A DNA stretch of 64,000 nt from Bryobacterales bacterium (lineage in GTDB: Bacteria > Acidobacteriota > Terriglobia > Bryobacterales > Bryobacteraceae), in the NCBI GenBank assembly GCA_003166865.1, contig PMUP01000020.1, positions 1 through 64,000 of the forward strand, written 5' to 3'. The notes under the pieces are model-generated. The model made no database searches. It saw only the letters and a list, made by a program, of their open reading frames with translations, and was not told the DNA's origin. Shown here piece after piece: positions 17,216 through 26,411 of the stretch; the stretch's first letter is position 1; each line of letters starts with the position of its first letter. The translations under genes were made by a program, and so were the position numbers.

Positions 17216-18206
17216 TTATAGTAATGCTGAGCCCATTCGACGGTCCAAATAATCGGCTCGACATAGGTGTTTGTCTACGCCCAGAACCATTCCCTGTTTG
17301 ACCTGAGCCATCGCATTCAGAAACACGCGGCGATCGCCTTCCTGCTTGGTGCGCATCACTGAGGATGGTGGATATAGCTCGCGAACACGCGCCACAGTGG
17401 CGGGGTCATTCACCCAGCCATCCACGCCGTACTCGCCTTTTGGCAGGCGGCCGCCGCCTTCGTCCAGCCAGTCCCTGAGATCGTTATTGCTGCGGTTCAT
17501 CCCATCGGTGTGACAACCAATACAGGAACTCGCATTGCTCAATCGATGATCGGTGATCGCGTCCTCCGTATCAGTGCCAGTGATCTTCTTAATGGCCGCA
17601 TCGTCTGCATATCTTTGGAGTCTCGGATCGCGAACGATCTGGACAAAGGCGTCAACACGACGCTGGCTCCAAGCGCCCAGCAGCTGATACCCCTGAAGTC
17701 CGTTGGGCAGACTCCAGATGACTTCCTCCGCCGACTGTTGCGGACCATCCTTTCCCGTATAGTGACCAACCCCTCCATGGGGGTCAAAGGAGTAGCTGCC
17801 AAGCGGTAAGGTAGCCACGTAACTAAGATCCTCTGGCTTGGTTCCGCCCTGATTCGAAACGAATTTCGGGATCGGATGCGACCAGAATGGATACGTGACA
17901 TTTCCTTCTCGATAGGCTTTATCGATATCGGTCGAGCCCTGTGTGAAGGATATCAAAAGTCTTCCAATAGAAGCCGCCATTTTTGGTCTGCGCACGCCAG
18001 TAGAAACGTGAGTCAATCGTAATAGGGTGACGCGTAACCATATAATCGTACGAGTCCATGCCCTTCGATTTATCGACACCCAGCTCGTCTTCGAAGTCAT
18101 GCGAATACCCCGGAATCGCCATATTACCATTCTGCGGCAGCGTCATTTGGTCTGGGTACCGTGAGGACCGGGATGATCCGCCTGCCGTGACCTCCTGCCA
18201 TTTCTA
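17216..18206 (-). pseudogene. Truncated and frameshifted secreted haem (CXXCH) protein remnant
   Basis: Two frames join into one protein. The upstream part reads WQEVTAGGSS...YPDQMTLPQNGNMAIPGY down to FYWKTFDI and ends at a stop near 17919. The downstream part picks up as FTQGSTDIDKAYREG and runs to TAA 17216-17218 with one haem site, SSCIGCHTDG. The shift is one base near 17940-17950. At the 5' end the coding text starts abruptly: TAG lies at 18206-18204, only three bases from the encoded CCA end of tRNA-Ser, and no start codon or signal peptide exists. About 330 residues of a longer secreted protein remain. Truncation exactly at the 3' end of a tRNA suggests an old integration or deletion. 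Confidence 0.7.
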
Positions 18207-18209
18207 AAA

Positions 18210-18299
18210 TGGCGGAGAGAGAGGGATTCGAACCCTCGATAGAGTTTCCCCTATACACGCTTTCCAAGCGTGCGCCTTCAACCACTCGGCCATCTCTCC
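18210..18299 (-). tRNA. tRNA-Ser (anticodon GGA), CCA encoded
   Basis: On the minus strand the acceptor arm GGAGAGA (18299-18293) pairs with TCTCTCC (18220-18214), followed by discriminator G and an encoded CCA (18212-18210). The anticodon stem-loop CACGCTTGGAAAGCGTG gives anticodon GGA. A long variable arm (TATAGGGGAAACTCTA) marks it as a class II serine tRNA, and the T arm is GAGGGTTCGAATCCCTC. The length of 90 bases is normal. Four T residues follow the CCA. Confidence 0.97.
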
Positions 18300-18415
18300 G
18301 GGGTCTGCTCAGAGCGTGGGCGAAGCCGCCCGCGGCCTTCAGTCTAACATGCGATGACCGGTGAGCCGGCCTGAAGCGTGGCGATCTTTCCGCCGATGAA
18401 TGAGATAGCTGTAAT

Positions 18416-19511
18416 ATGGCTACGCTCGCCTACAAGTGGCTCGCTTCCATCGCGCTGATGTTCTCGCTGGTGCTGATCGCCGGGATTTGGCACATGGGAA
18501 GCAATTCGATGATTGCGTGCGGCTTTTTCGGCGCATTCTTCATTTTCGCCGGGACCCGCCCGGGGACCAGACTGCTGCTGATTGCGGCGGCGGCTGGCGC
18601 CGGTTACGGTGCGTGCTACGGATTGCTGGGAGGCCCCCATCGACCATGCTTACCTGGTCGCGCTGATTAGCGCCGGTGCGTTCCTCGGCATTGGAAGCAT
18701 CACGGTGATGGCTTGGCAGACGATCTGGACCCGGCCGGATAATCCAGACCATCAGCCGGCGGCTTTGCGGGACGCTCTGGTATTGCCGGTATTCTCGCTG
18801 GTGCCGGCTTGGGAATCGCTCCCGGCCAAACGGTCGCCGCGCTCTTCCACAGCTTTCCGTGGATTGCCGGGGCAGCATCGGCCGTCTACCAGGGTCTGCT
18901 GATCTTTCCGCCGCTGTATCGCGGATGGGCGCTCTATCGTGGACTGCGAAGCGGCGTAAACGTGATGCACGCCTTTGTCGCCGCGGGCGTGGTGGGATTC
19001 ATCCTCTATCAGGTGTGTCCCGCCGAAGGCTCCGTGTATTCATTCGGAACGCGGTTCCCGGATCATCTCCCGGATGGACACGCTATCTCGCTCGCGCCGT
19101 ACCTGAGCGCGGGCATTCACAATGCGATCCCGTCCATGCACATGGCGTGGGCCTTGCTGATACTGTGGAGCGCTTTGGAATTGGGTCCGCTGGCGCTTGC
19201 GATCGCCGCCAGCTTGGTTGGTTTCACGGTACTGGCAACTCTCGGATCCGGCGAACACTATCTGGTGGATTTGGTGGTATCCGTTCCATTGGCATTCGCG
19301 GTTTGGAATGTGTTTCGCCGGGACAAGCTTCGAGTGGCGGTCGGCCTTGGCCTCACCTGCGCGTGGCTGCGGAGCGTTCTTGGCTATGCCGGGCTTCGCA
19401 AACTGGATGCTGATTCTCGCCACGGTTGCGGCCGTTGGCATGAGCGAATCCCTGAATGAGCTTGGACGCGCAACCGTGCGGTTAGAGCCGGCGCTGGGTG
19501 CGCGAGAGTAG
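18416..19511 (+). pseudogene. PAP2/Aur1-like phosphatase-phosphotransferase membrane gene with three frameshifts
   Basis: The reading starts at ATG 18416 with membrane helices (YKWLASIALMFSLVLIAG). It changes frame at a run of five C near 18635: dropping one C joins YGLLGGP to IDHAYLVALISAGAFLG. It changes again between about 18770 and 18800, joining to GLGIAPGQTVAALFHSF. The third frame holds the PAP2 core: SMHMAWALLILWSA and GEHYLVDLVVSVP, containing the catalytic histidines. A third shift near 19375 is needed to reach the last helix (ANWMLILATVAAVG), ending at TAG 19509-19511. Aur1/Ipt1-like members act on lipid phosphates. Three shifts in 1.1 kb mean decay or poor sequence; the protein text between them is well preserved. 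Confidence 0.7.
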
Positions 19512-19700
19512 CTTCTTGGCGCGCGCCAAGGCAAGAGACTCGGCGGCCTCGCGCGTATCGGCGACAATTCGAACCAGCGCCGCTCCCGGCGAAACATTGT
19601 CCGCCTTGGTGTGCCACTTGTCGCCAAGTTGATACGTGGTCAGATTCACCTGCCACCCGTCGACATCCACTTTGCGTTCGCTGAAGTGTTCCGGTTTCAC
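19482..19700 (-). CDS. Small conserved-looking hypothetical protein, coupled to sulfurtransferase
   Basis: The 72-residue frame begins at ATG 19700, whose ATGA overlaps the stop of the sulfurtransferase gene, implying translational coupling. The composition looks real: mixed charge, a central tryptophan and a C-terminal alpha helix (EAAESLALARAKKLLSRTQ). No known domain is recognised. Its 3' end overlaps the last 30 bases of the broken PAP2 gene on the other strand. It may be an accessory of the sulfurtransferase; this is inferred from position only. Confidence 0.6.
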   Translation of the reverse strand: MKPEHFSERKVDVDGWQVNLTTYQLGDKWHTKADNVSPGAALVRIVADTREAAESLALARAKKLLSRTQRRL

Positions 19701-20569
19701 CCTTGCCCCACTGATTTCGCCGCGCCCTTTTCAACCGGCGCGCCTACTAGATTGCCCCACTCGGTCCAAGACCCGTCGTAGTTCACCACGTTGTTGACGC
19801 CCATGAGGTACTTCAGCACGAACCAGGTGTGGCTGGAGCGCTCGCCGATCCGGCAATACGCGATGACGGGCTTGGATTGACTGACACCCTCGGCGCCGTA
19901 GATCTTCTGCAATTCATCCAGCGGTTTGAACGTACCGTCGTCGTTGCAGGCTTTGCCCCAGGGTACGCTGCGGGCGCCGGGAATATGTCCGCCGCGCTGG
20001 CAGGTTTCGGGCAACCCCGGAGGCGCGAGGATTTCGCCGCTGAACTCCTGCGGGCTGCGCACGTCGATCAGGACGGCGCTGGCCGCCTTCTGCGCTTGCT
20101 GGACCTGGGGCAGATACGCGCGCAGCGAGTAATCCGGTTCGCTGGCCTGGTACGGAGTTGCGCTGGGAGCGGGCTTGGTTGGAGTCGTATCTAAATCGCG
20201 GCCTTCGGCCAGCCATTTCTTGCGTCCGCCATCCATGATGCGCACGTCTTTATGACCGTAAATTTTCAATTGCCAGAAGGCCCAGGCGGCAAACCAGTTG
20301 TTGTTGTCGCCGTACAGAACCACCGTGGTGCCGTTGTTGATACCAGACTGCGTCATCAAGGCTTCGAATTGCGACCTGGGCAGAATGTCGCGAACCACGG
20401 TGTCGCAAAGCTGCGTGTTCCAAGCCCAGGCGATTGCGCCGGGCACGTGACCTTCGTCATAGGCCTTGGTGTCGACGTCGACTTCCACCACGCGGACGTT
20501 GGCGTCTTTGGTGTGGGCAGTCACCCAGCCGGTATCCACCAAGACTTCCGGATGCGCATAAGTGCTCAT
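19697..20569 (-). CDS. Thiosulfate/3-mercaptopyruvate sulfurtransferase (tandem rhodanese)
   Basis: A 290-residue protein with two rhodanese domains. The N-terminal inactive copy has VDVDTKAYDEGHVPGAIAW and WAFWQLKIYGHKDVRIMDGG. The C-terminal catalytic copy has VLIDVRSPQEFSGEI, HIPGARSVPW and the active-site loop YCRIGERSSHTWF, with the persulfide cysteine first in CRIGERS. A CRxGxR loop is more typical of thiosulfate sulfurtransferases, whereas CGxGVT marks mercaptopyruvate enzymes. It moves sulfane sulfur to cyanide or thiol acceptors. There is no signal peptide, so it is cytoplasmic. Confidence 0.9.
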   Translation of the reverse strand: MSTYAHPEVLVDTGWVTAHTKDANVRVVEVDVDTKAYDEGHVPGAIAWAWNTQLCDTVVRDILPRSQFEALMTQSGINNGTTVVLYGDNNNWFAAWAFWQLKIYGHKDVRIMDGGRKKWLAEGRDLDTTPTKPAPSATPYQASEPDYSLRAYLPQVQQAQKAASAVLIDVRSPQEFSGEILAPPGLPETCQRGGHIPGARSVPWGKACNDDGTFKPLDELQKIYGAEGVSQSKPVIAYCRIGERSSHTWFVLKYLMGVNNVVNYDGSWTEWGNLVGAPVEKGAAKSVGQG

Positions 20570-20623
20570 GAAATGAAAACCTCCAACTCTCCAAATTTAG
20601 ATGTTCCTTCTTATAGTTTCGTC

Positions 20624-23101
20624 TCAGGCCAGATCGAACTTCTCGTGATGCAGCGCCGGATCGGCCTTCACCAGCACGGGCCTGCGCAGGACCTCTTCGA
20701 TTTCCTCGAGAGACTTGTTCTGATTCGATTTGAGGTACTTCGCGACGTCGGGATGGACGCGCAGCATGACGTCGTTGCCTTCGATGGCGGCGGCGATTTT
20801 GCCGGCCTCCTGCAGGATTTCGCTGACGATGGTCTGCACGCTCTTGACGTAGCCCGCGCCTTCGCAATGCGGACACGGCATGCAGAGGGCCCGCTCCAGG
20901 CTCTGTTTCACACGCTTGCGCGTGATGGCCACCAAGCCGAAATCGTTGAACTGCAGAATTTTGTAGGGAGCACGATCGGAACGCATGGCGTCTTCGAGCA
21001 CCTGCATTACTTTTTGGCGATTCTTGCGCTCATCCATGTCGATGAAATCCACCACGATGATTCCGCCAAGATCCCGCAGCCGCACCTGCCGCACGATTTC
21101 CTTGACGGCCTCGGTATTGGTTTTGACGATGGTGTCCTCCAATCGGTTGGACCGGCCGACATACTTGCCGGTGTTCACGTCGATGGCCACCAGCGCTTCG
21201 GTCTGGTTGATGACGATGTAGCCGCCCGATTTGAGCCAGACCTTCGGCCGTAGCGCTTTTTCAAGCTCGGCGGTGATGTTGAAAGCGTCGAAAATCGGCT
21301 CAGGGCGCGTGTACAATTTGACGCGCGTAACGAGAGCCGGCTGGAAGCGCTGCACGAATCGCAGCACGCTTTCGTAGAGCTCTTCGTTGTCCACCCAAAT
21401 GGCCTTGAAGTCTTCTGTGAACTGATCGCGAAGCGTGCGCTCGACGATGTCGAGATCGTGATGCAGAAGCAGCGGCGCGGGCCTCTTCTCGGCCTTCTGG
21501 CGGATGTCCAGCCAGAGGTTGAAGAGGAAGTTCATATCGGCCGCGAGATCCTCTTCGCTCTTGCCCTCGCCCGCGGTGCGCACGATGAATCCACCCGAAG
21601 CACCGGTGTGATGCACCTGCAATATCCGCTTCAGGCGCTGGCGCTCCTCGTCACTGTCGATTTTGCGGGAAACGCCGGTGTGTTCGAGGGTCGGCATGTA
21701 GACCACGTATCGTCCCGGCAGAGCGATGTGCGAGGTGATGCGCGCGCCCTTTTGTCCGAGCGGCTCCTTGGCGATTTGAACGATAATCTCCTGACCTTCC
21801 TTGAGAAGCTCGCTGATGGAAGGCAGTGGAGCTCTTTCGGGACGGCCTTCAGGACGGCCCTCGGGACGGCCAAATGTTCTGGGCTCGGGACGCTGTTCGA
21901 GACGTTGCTCCGGACGGCCAGCGGCAGTTTCAGTGGCGGATGCTTCGCCGCGCTCGGCGCCTGTGTCACCCTGGGGTTTTGCATCACCGGGAGGTCTCCC
22001 CTCCACCTGGCCGCCGCCACGCATCTTGCGGCGCATGCGGCGCGGCAAACGGTGCATATAGCGTCCACCTTGTTCGCGGACTTGAGCGGAGAGCGGCGCC
22101 GAGCCGGATGGCGGCTGTTCTGCGCCGGCTTCTATCGGGGTATTGGTCGCGGCGGGCTCCGTATCGGAGACATCGGATTCGTTTTCAACTTCGGAAGTTG
22201 AATCTTCAGCTTCTTCGGCTGGCGCGGGCTCGGCCGATTCCACGGTGTCTTCGGCTATCGGCGCGTCGTCCGGCTCGGCTTCTGCTTCCTCGGCGGTCTC
22301 GACGGGCGCCTCTGGTTCGGGCGCGATCGTTGCTTGCTGCAGATCGGTTTCCTGAAGATCGCGAATCTCTTCTTCCTCGGCGTCGTCCAGCGGCTGGATG
22401 TTGGAGCGAGTGTACTTGGCGAGGGACTCGCCGGGCAGCACCGAGAAGTCGGTGGGAGCCGCACTGAACGGAGTCACTAGTGACGAAGCCGGCGCAAGCG
22501 CAAGAGGCGCCACGGAGGTGGCCTCAGCCGCGGTGACAGGTTCCGCAAGGCGGGACGGGCGCGAGACTTCGGATGCGTACTTGGAATCGGGAAATCCCCG
22601 GCCGCGATTCCGTCGCCGGCGGGAGCGCCTGCCGCGGCCGCCCCGGTCGCCTTCTTCACCGCGATCTCCGCGATCGGTTCGTTCGGAAGGCGGCGCCGCG
22701 GGGGGTTCCGGCTCGGCCGGCCCCGCGGATGTGCCTGGGGCGGTTTCGGCGGCTTCGGGCGCGGACTCTTGAGCGGGCGGGCGTTCAGCCGGCGGCCGAT
22801 TCCCACGCTCGCCCCGCGATGACTCACGGTGCGATGACTCCCGGCTCACCGAAACCTGGTCGAAATCCTCGCCCTCTTCCGAAAAGTCCGAGACGTACAG
22901 GAATGTGTCGCGCTCCAGGCCCAAGTCGACGAAGGCCGACTGCATGCCCGGCAATACACGCGTGACACGTCCTTTATGAATGCTGCCGGCCAGCGAATAC
23001 TCGTTGGCGCGCTGGAAAAAGACCTCGACTAGCTGATCGTCCTCGAGAATTCCTAACTTGATCTCGTGGCGATTCGCTGAAATCACCAATTCCTTGCTCA
23101 T
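20624..23101 (-). CDS. rng: Ribonuclease E/G with a very large acidic/proline-rich insertion in the S1 domain
   Basis: An endoribonuclease of the RNase E/G family, 825 residues, with an AGGAG site seven bases before ATG 23101. The N-terminus (KELVISANRHEIKLGILED; GSIHKGRVTRVLPGMQSAFV) begins the S1 domain. From about residue 85 to about 430 lies a low-complexity insertion, first Arg/Pro-rich, then Glu/Ala-rich, then with PEGRPEGRPE repeats. The S1 domain then resumes at LLKEGQEIIVQIAKEP. The catalytic DNase I-like part has ALVAIDVNTGKYVG and GGIIVVDFIDMDER, with the two metal-binding aspartates. The zinc-link region reads CMPCPHCEGAG. No degradosome scaffold tail follows, so RNase G-like length is exceeded only by the internal insert. 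Confidence 0.9.
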   Translation of the reverse strand: MSKELVISANRHEIKLGILEDDQLVEVFFQRANEYSLAGSIHKGRVTRVLPGMQSAFVDLGLERDTFLYVSDFSEEGEDFDQVSVSRESSHRESSRGERGNRPPAERPPAQESAPEAAETAPGTSAGPAEPEPPAAPPSERTDRGDRGEEGDRGGRGRRSRRRRNRGRGFPDSKYASEVSRPSRLAEPVTAAEATSVAPLALAPASSLVTPFSAAPTDFSVLPGESLAKYTRSNIQPLDDAEEEEIRDLQETDLQQATIAPEPEAPVETAEEAEAEPDDAPIAEDTVESAEPAPAEEAEDSTSEVENESDVSDTEPAATNTPIEAGAEQPPSGSAPLSAQVREQGGRYMHRLPRRMRRKMRGGGQVEGRPPGDAKPQGDTGAERGEASATETAAGRPEQRLEQRPEPRTFGRPEGRPEGRPERAPLPSISELLKEGQEIIVQIAKEPLGQKGARITSHIALPGRYVVYMPTLEHTGVSRKIDSDEERQRLKRILQVHHTGASGGFIVRTAGEGKSEEDLAADMNFLFNLWLDIRQKAEKRPAPLLLHHDLDIVERTLRDQFTEDFKAIWVDNEELYESVLRFVQRFQPALVTRVKLYTRPEPIFDAFNITAELEKALRPKVWLKSGGYIVINQTEALVAIDVNTGKYVGRSNRLEDTIVKTNTEAVKEIVRQVRLRDLGGIIVVDFIDMDERKNRQKVMQVLEDAMRSDRAPYKILQFNDFGLVAITRKRVKQSLERALCMPCPHCEGAGYVKSVQTIVSEILQEAGKIAAAIEGNDVMLRVHPDVAKYLKSNQNKSLEEIEEVLRRPVLVKADPALHHEKFDLA

Positions 23102-23389
23102 GGATGCTCCTCAAGTTCATGGCGAGAACCGGAGCTTCAGAAAGCCAGAGGGCGTTGCCATCCATCCGCTGTCCGGGTGATCCATAAGGACCGTTGTCCC
23201 GGCGCACGAACGTAAAATCTTTCAGCCTCGCAAGGTGGAGAACCTGCTCTCGAACACCCTGCCCGCCGAGGCCGCCGTTGCGGCACTCTGCGCTCAATCC
23301 AACTGCCGGTCAGGACGCGGGACCTGGACAGATGGATCAAACTCGCTGCACCCTCAATCTTCTGGAAAGCCGGCCGTCTCTCGGCCACT
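23102..23389. other. Intergenic region between RNase E/G and rodA, no gene seen
   Basis: This 288-base gap between the rng start and the rodA stop holds only short frames without coding character. It presumably contains the rng promoter and the end of the mre operon transcript. I see no clear hairpin with a T tract. Confidence 0.4.
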
Positions 23390-24481
23390 TCAGTTAACAA
23401 ATCGCCGGAGCCGGACATTGTTCACGAGCCCCAGCATCAAAAACATCGCTACGATATTCGATCCGCCGGAACTCATGAGCGGCAGCGGAATGCCGGTGAC
23501 CGGCATCCGTCCCACCACCATTCCGACATTCACCAACACGTGAAACAACAACAATGCCGCTACGCCCATGCAGATCAGCATGCCAGCCTTGTCCGGCGCG
23601 GTTTGGGCGTTTTGAACGATCTGCATCAGCAACAAAAAATACAACCCGAGCGCCACGATGACGCCCACGAACCCGTGCTCTTCGGCGAAGGCCGAAAAGA
23701 TGAAATCCTTCTGCGACACCGGCAGGAAACGTCCCTGCGTTTGGGTGCCTTTGGTAACGCCGCGCCCCCAGAGCGCGCCGGAGCCGACCGCTATTTTCGA
23801 CTGGATCACCTGGTATCCGGATCCCTTGGGATCCTGACTTGGATCCAGGAAGCTGACCACCCGGGCCCGCTGATAATCCTTCAATACAACCCAATAGGCC
23901 ATCGGCGCCGCCACGGCGACAATCACCAAAATCGCTACCGCGTACTGCCAACGAAAACCCGCCAAGAATACCCCGACCGCGAGGATCGGGACGAACGTCA
24001 AGGCCGTACCGAGATCCGGCTGAATCATCACCATGACCATCGGCAAGCCAACCAGGCCAGCCAGCTTGAGCAAATCCCTGAGCTCCAGCTGCTCGCCCTT
24101 CAGCTCGGACAGATATCGAGCCACTAACAGGACTATCACCAGTTTAACGAATTCGGAGACCTGCAAATGTAACGCGGTGGTACCGATCCAGCGCCGGGAC
24201 CCAAAGGCCGTCATTCCGACGGCGAAGGTAGCGGCCAGAGTCACCACCGCGAGACCATAAAAAACGTAGGCTTGCCCGAGCAGGCTGTGATAGTCGATCA
24301 AGGTCCCGATCCACAGCGCGACGAACCCACCGAGAATCCAGATGGCTTGTTTCCACCAGGCTTCGGCGAAGCGAGTGTCTCTGGTGGCGCTGAAAATTTG
24401 CAGCACGCCGAGAGCGCAAATGGCGCACACCAGGACTAGCATCAGCCAATCGAAATCGCGAATTGAGCGGTGAGCCGGCAT
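23390..24481 (-). CDS. rodA: Rod-shape peptidoglycan polymerase RodA (SEDS family)
   Basis: A 363-residue integral membrane glycosyltransferase that polymerises lipid II in the elongasome with PBP2. About ten hydrophobic helices are visible. Family signatures are QPDLGTALTFVPI, GWGGVTKGTQTQGRF-like text (seen as LWGRGVTKGTQ), FIFSAFAEEHGFVG and GIPLPLMSSGGSN near the end. It is the last gene of the mreB-mreC-mreD-mrdA-rodA cluster, one base after the mrdA stop. Confidence 0.95.
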   Translation of the reverse strand: MPAHRSIRDFDWLMLVLVCAICALGVLQIFSATRDTRFAEAWWKQAIWILGGFVALWIGTLIDYHSLLGQAYVFYGLAVVTLAATFAVGMTAFGSRRWIGTTALHLQVSEFVKLVIVLLVARYLSELKGEQLELRDLLKLAGLVGLPMVMVMIQPDLGTALTFVPILAVGVFLAGFRWQYAVAILVIVAVAAPMAYWVVLKDYQRARVVSFLDPSQDPKGSGYQVIQSKIAVGSGALWGRGVTKGTQTQGRFLPVSQKDFIFSAFAEEHGFVGVIVALGLYFLLLMQIVQNAQTAPDKAGMLICMGVAALLLFHVLVNVGMVVGRMPVTGIPLPLMSSGGSNIVAMFLMLGLVNNVRLRRFVN

Positions 24482-24482
24482 A

Positions 24483-26396
24483 TTAGGGATTAACGGCGAG
24501 GGAGGAAGCTGGCAACCGGGGCGGCGCTTGCAGCAGACCGGTGGGAAGGCGCGCGATTTGCGGCTGCGGCTGCGCCAGGCGGGCCTTCTTGTCGAAGTAG
24601 GCCTTCAGGACGTCGCGCACGATGGGCGCCGCAAGTTGTCCGTGTACCCCGTTCTCGAATAACGCAGCCACCACGATCTCGGGGTTTTCACGCGGAGCGA
24701 AACCGACGAACCAGGCATTGTCTTTCATGTCCTCGGCGACCTTGAAACCGGCTTTGATGGCGGCGTTGGAAACCAACTGTGCGCTGCCAGTTTTTCCACA
24801 AACCTCGATGCCGGGCAGATGCGCTCGGCCGCCTGTCCCTCCCGGTTCATTCACTACGCCGTACATTCCGTCGATGACCTTCCGGATATTCTCCAGGTTC
24901 ACGTCGCCGCGGCGCGCAGGCAGCAGGTGTACTTCAGGAACCAGGTGCGGTTGAAACCACATTCCGCCGATCGCGATTCCGCCGATTGCAGAGGCCATTT
25001 GCACCGGCGTCACCGTGGTTGCGCCCTGGCCGATGGCGACGGAAATATTCTCCCCGGCAAACCATTTCTCGTGCAGCGTGCGGATCTTCCAACGACGCGA
25101 CGGGACCACGCCTTCGGCTTCGTGCGGCAGGTCAATCCCGGTTTTGTGCCCATAGCCAACCATTTCGGCGTAACGCGCGATATCGTCGATATCCATCCGG
25201 TTACCCACGTTGTAGAAGAACGTGTCGCAGGAATGCACCAGGCCCTGGTGCAACCCCACCGTTCCATGCCTGCCCCAGCACTTGTAAAAGTGGCCGTAGA
25301 AGGTTGCGCCGCCCGGACAGCTGATGTGGAAATTGTCGTCGATCGCTCCAGTCTCCAGACCCGCCAGCAGCATGATCGGCTTGAAGGTGGAACCGGGTGC
25401 TTGCTGCGCTTGGATGGCGCGGTTCATCAGCGGATGAGCGGGGTTGTCCAGCAGCACCTTCCAATCCTTCGAACGGATGCGGCCGGCAAACAGGTTGGGA
25501 TCGAACGCGGGACGGCTCACCATGGCCAGCACTTCGCCGGTTCGGGGGTCGAGCGCCACCACCGCGCCGCGGCGATTCTCCAAGGTCAACTCGGCCACGG
25601 CTTGCAGATCCAGGTCGATAGTCAATTGCAGGTTCTTGCCCGGGATGGCTTCCTTGTCGTCCAGGACGTGGCGCTCGTTGCCGAAGCTATCCACTTCCAC
25701 GCGCCGCTGCCCATCCACGCCCATCAGCTGATCGTTGTACTGGCGCTCAATGCCGTCCTTGCCGATCACGTCGCCCTGGTGAAAGCTGGCAAATTCGGGT
25801 GTGCCCAACTCGGCTTCGCTCACTTCACCGACGTATCCGATGACATGCGCCGCCAAGCCGTCGCGGGGATACAAGCGGTGTTGCACGTGGACCACTTCCA
25901 GCTCAGGGAAGGTGCTGGCATCCTTATGAGAGTCGACAAACGCCAACTCGCCGGGCGTTAGTTCTTCCTTGATCGCGATCGGCTCGTACTGCGGGGCGCC
26001 GCGCGATTGAAATCGCCGGACGCGGGCCACCAGGCCGTCATAATCGAGATTCAAGCCTTCCGCGATGGGCCGCAGATGCTCCATCTTCAGGTTTTCACGC
26101 GATAGATACAGACTGAAGGAGTCGTGGTTGTCGACGATCACCCGCCCGTCGCGATCCAGGATCTTGCCGCGCGGGGCAAGGACCGGAATCGACTTGACGC
26201 TGTTCTCCAGAGCGCGCTCCTGGTAGACCTCCGGGTTGCGAATTTGCAAGTCCCAGAAGCCCGTGATCAGGAACAGAAATACGGCCACAGTGAGGTACTG
26301 AAAGAACGCGATCTTGGGCGCCGCGAACTTGGCGTCGTCGCGCAGAAGCTGATTCGCGGAGGACTGCTGGTCTTCGCGCCCGAGATGAAGTTTCAC
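24483..26396 (-). CDS. mrdA: Penicillin-binding protein 2 (elongasome transpeptidase)
   Basis: A 637-residue class B PBP that crosslinks lateral-wall peptidoglycan. A single N-terminal membrane anchor lies at about 30-48 (FFQYLTVAVFLFLITGFW). The dimerisation/pedestal domain starts with ILDRDGRVIVDNHDS. The transpeptidase domain has the nucleophile motif STFK with Ser336 (QAPGSTFKPIM), an SxN-equivalent SCD (VHSCDTFFYN) and the KTG triad (CGKTGSAQ). It sits between mreD and rodA in the rod-shape operon and is the expected partner of RodA. Confidence 0.95.
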   Translation of the reverse strand: MKLHLGREDQQSSANQLLRDDAKFAAPKIAFFQYLTVAVFLFLITGFWDLQIRNPEVYQERALENSVKSIPVLAPRGKILDRDGRVIVDNHDSFSLYLSRENLKMEHLRPIAEGLNLDYDGLVARVRRFQSRGAPQYEPIAIKEELTPGELAFVDSHKDASTFPELEVVHVQHRLYPRDGLAAHVIGYVGEVSEAELGTPEFASFHQGDVIGKDGIERQYNDQLMGVDGQRRVEVDSFGNERHVLDDKEAIPGKNLQLTIDLDLQAVAELTLENRRGAVVALDPRTGEVLAMVSRPAFDPNLFAGRIRSKDWKVLLDNPAHPLMNRAIQAQQAPGSTFKPIMLLAGLETGAIDDNFHISCPGGATFYGHFYKCWGRHGTVGLHQGLVHSCDTFFYNVGNRMDIDDIARYAEMVGYGHKTGIDLPHEAEGVVPSRRWKIRTLHEKWFAGENISVAIGQGATTVTPVQMASAIGGIAIGGMWFQPHLVPEVHLLPARRGDVNLENIRKVIDGMYGVVNEPGGTGGRAHLPGIEVCGKTGSAQLVSNAAIKAGFKVAEDMKDNAWFVGFAPRENPEIVVAALFENGVHGQLAAPIVRDVLKAYFDKKARLAQPQPQIARLPTGLLQAPPRLPASSLAVNP

Positions 26397-26411
26397 AATA
26401 ACATTCCGAGT

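Noticed and set aside
18180-18420. Search for an integrase gene or phage remnant beside tRNA-Ser
   Set aside because: No integrase-like frame or attachment-site repeat is visible on either side in this window.
24819-25961. 380-residue plus-strand frame inside mrdA
   Set aside because: Antisense to a well-conserved penicillin-binding protein and without recognisable motifs.
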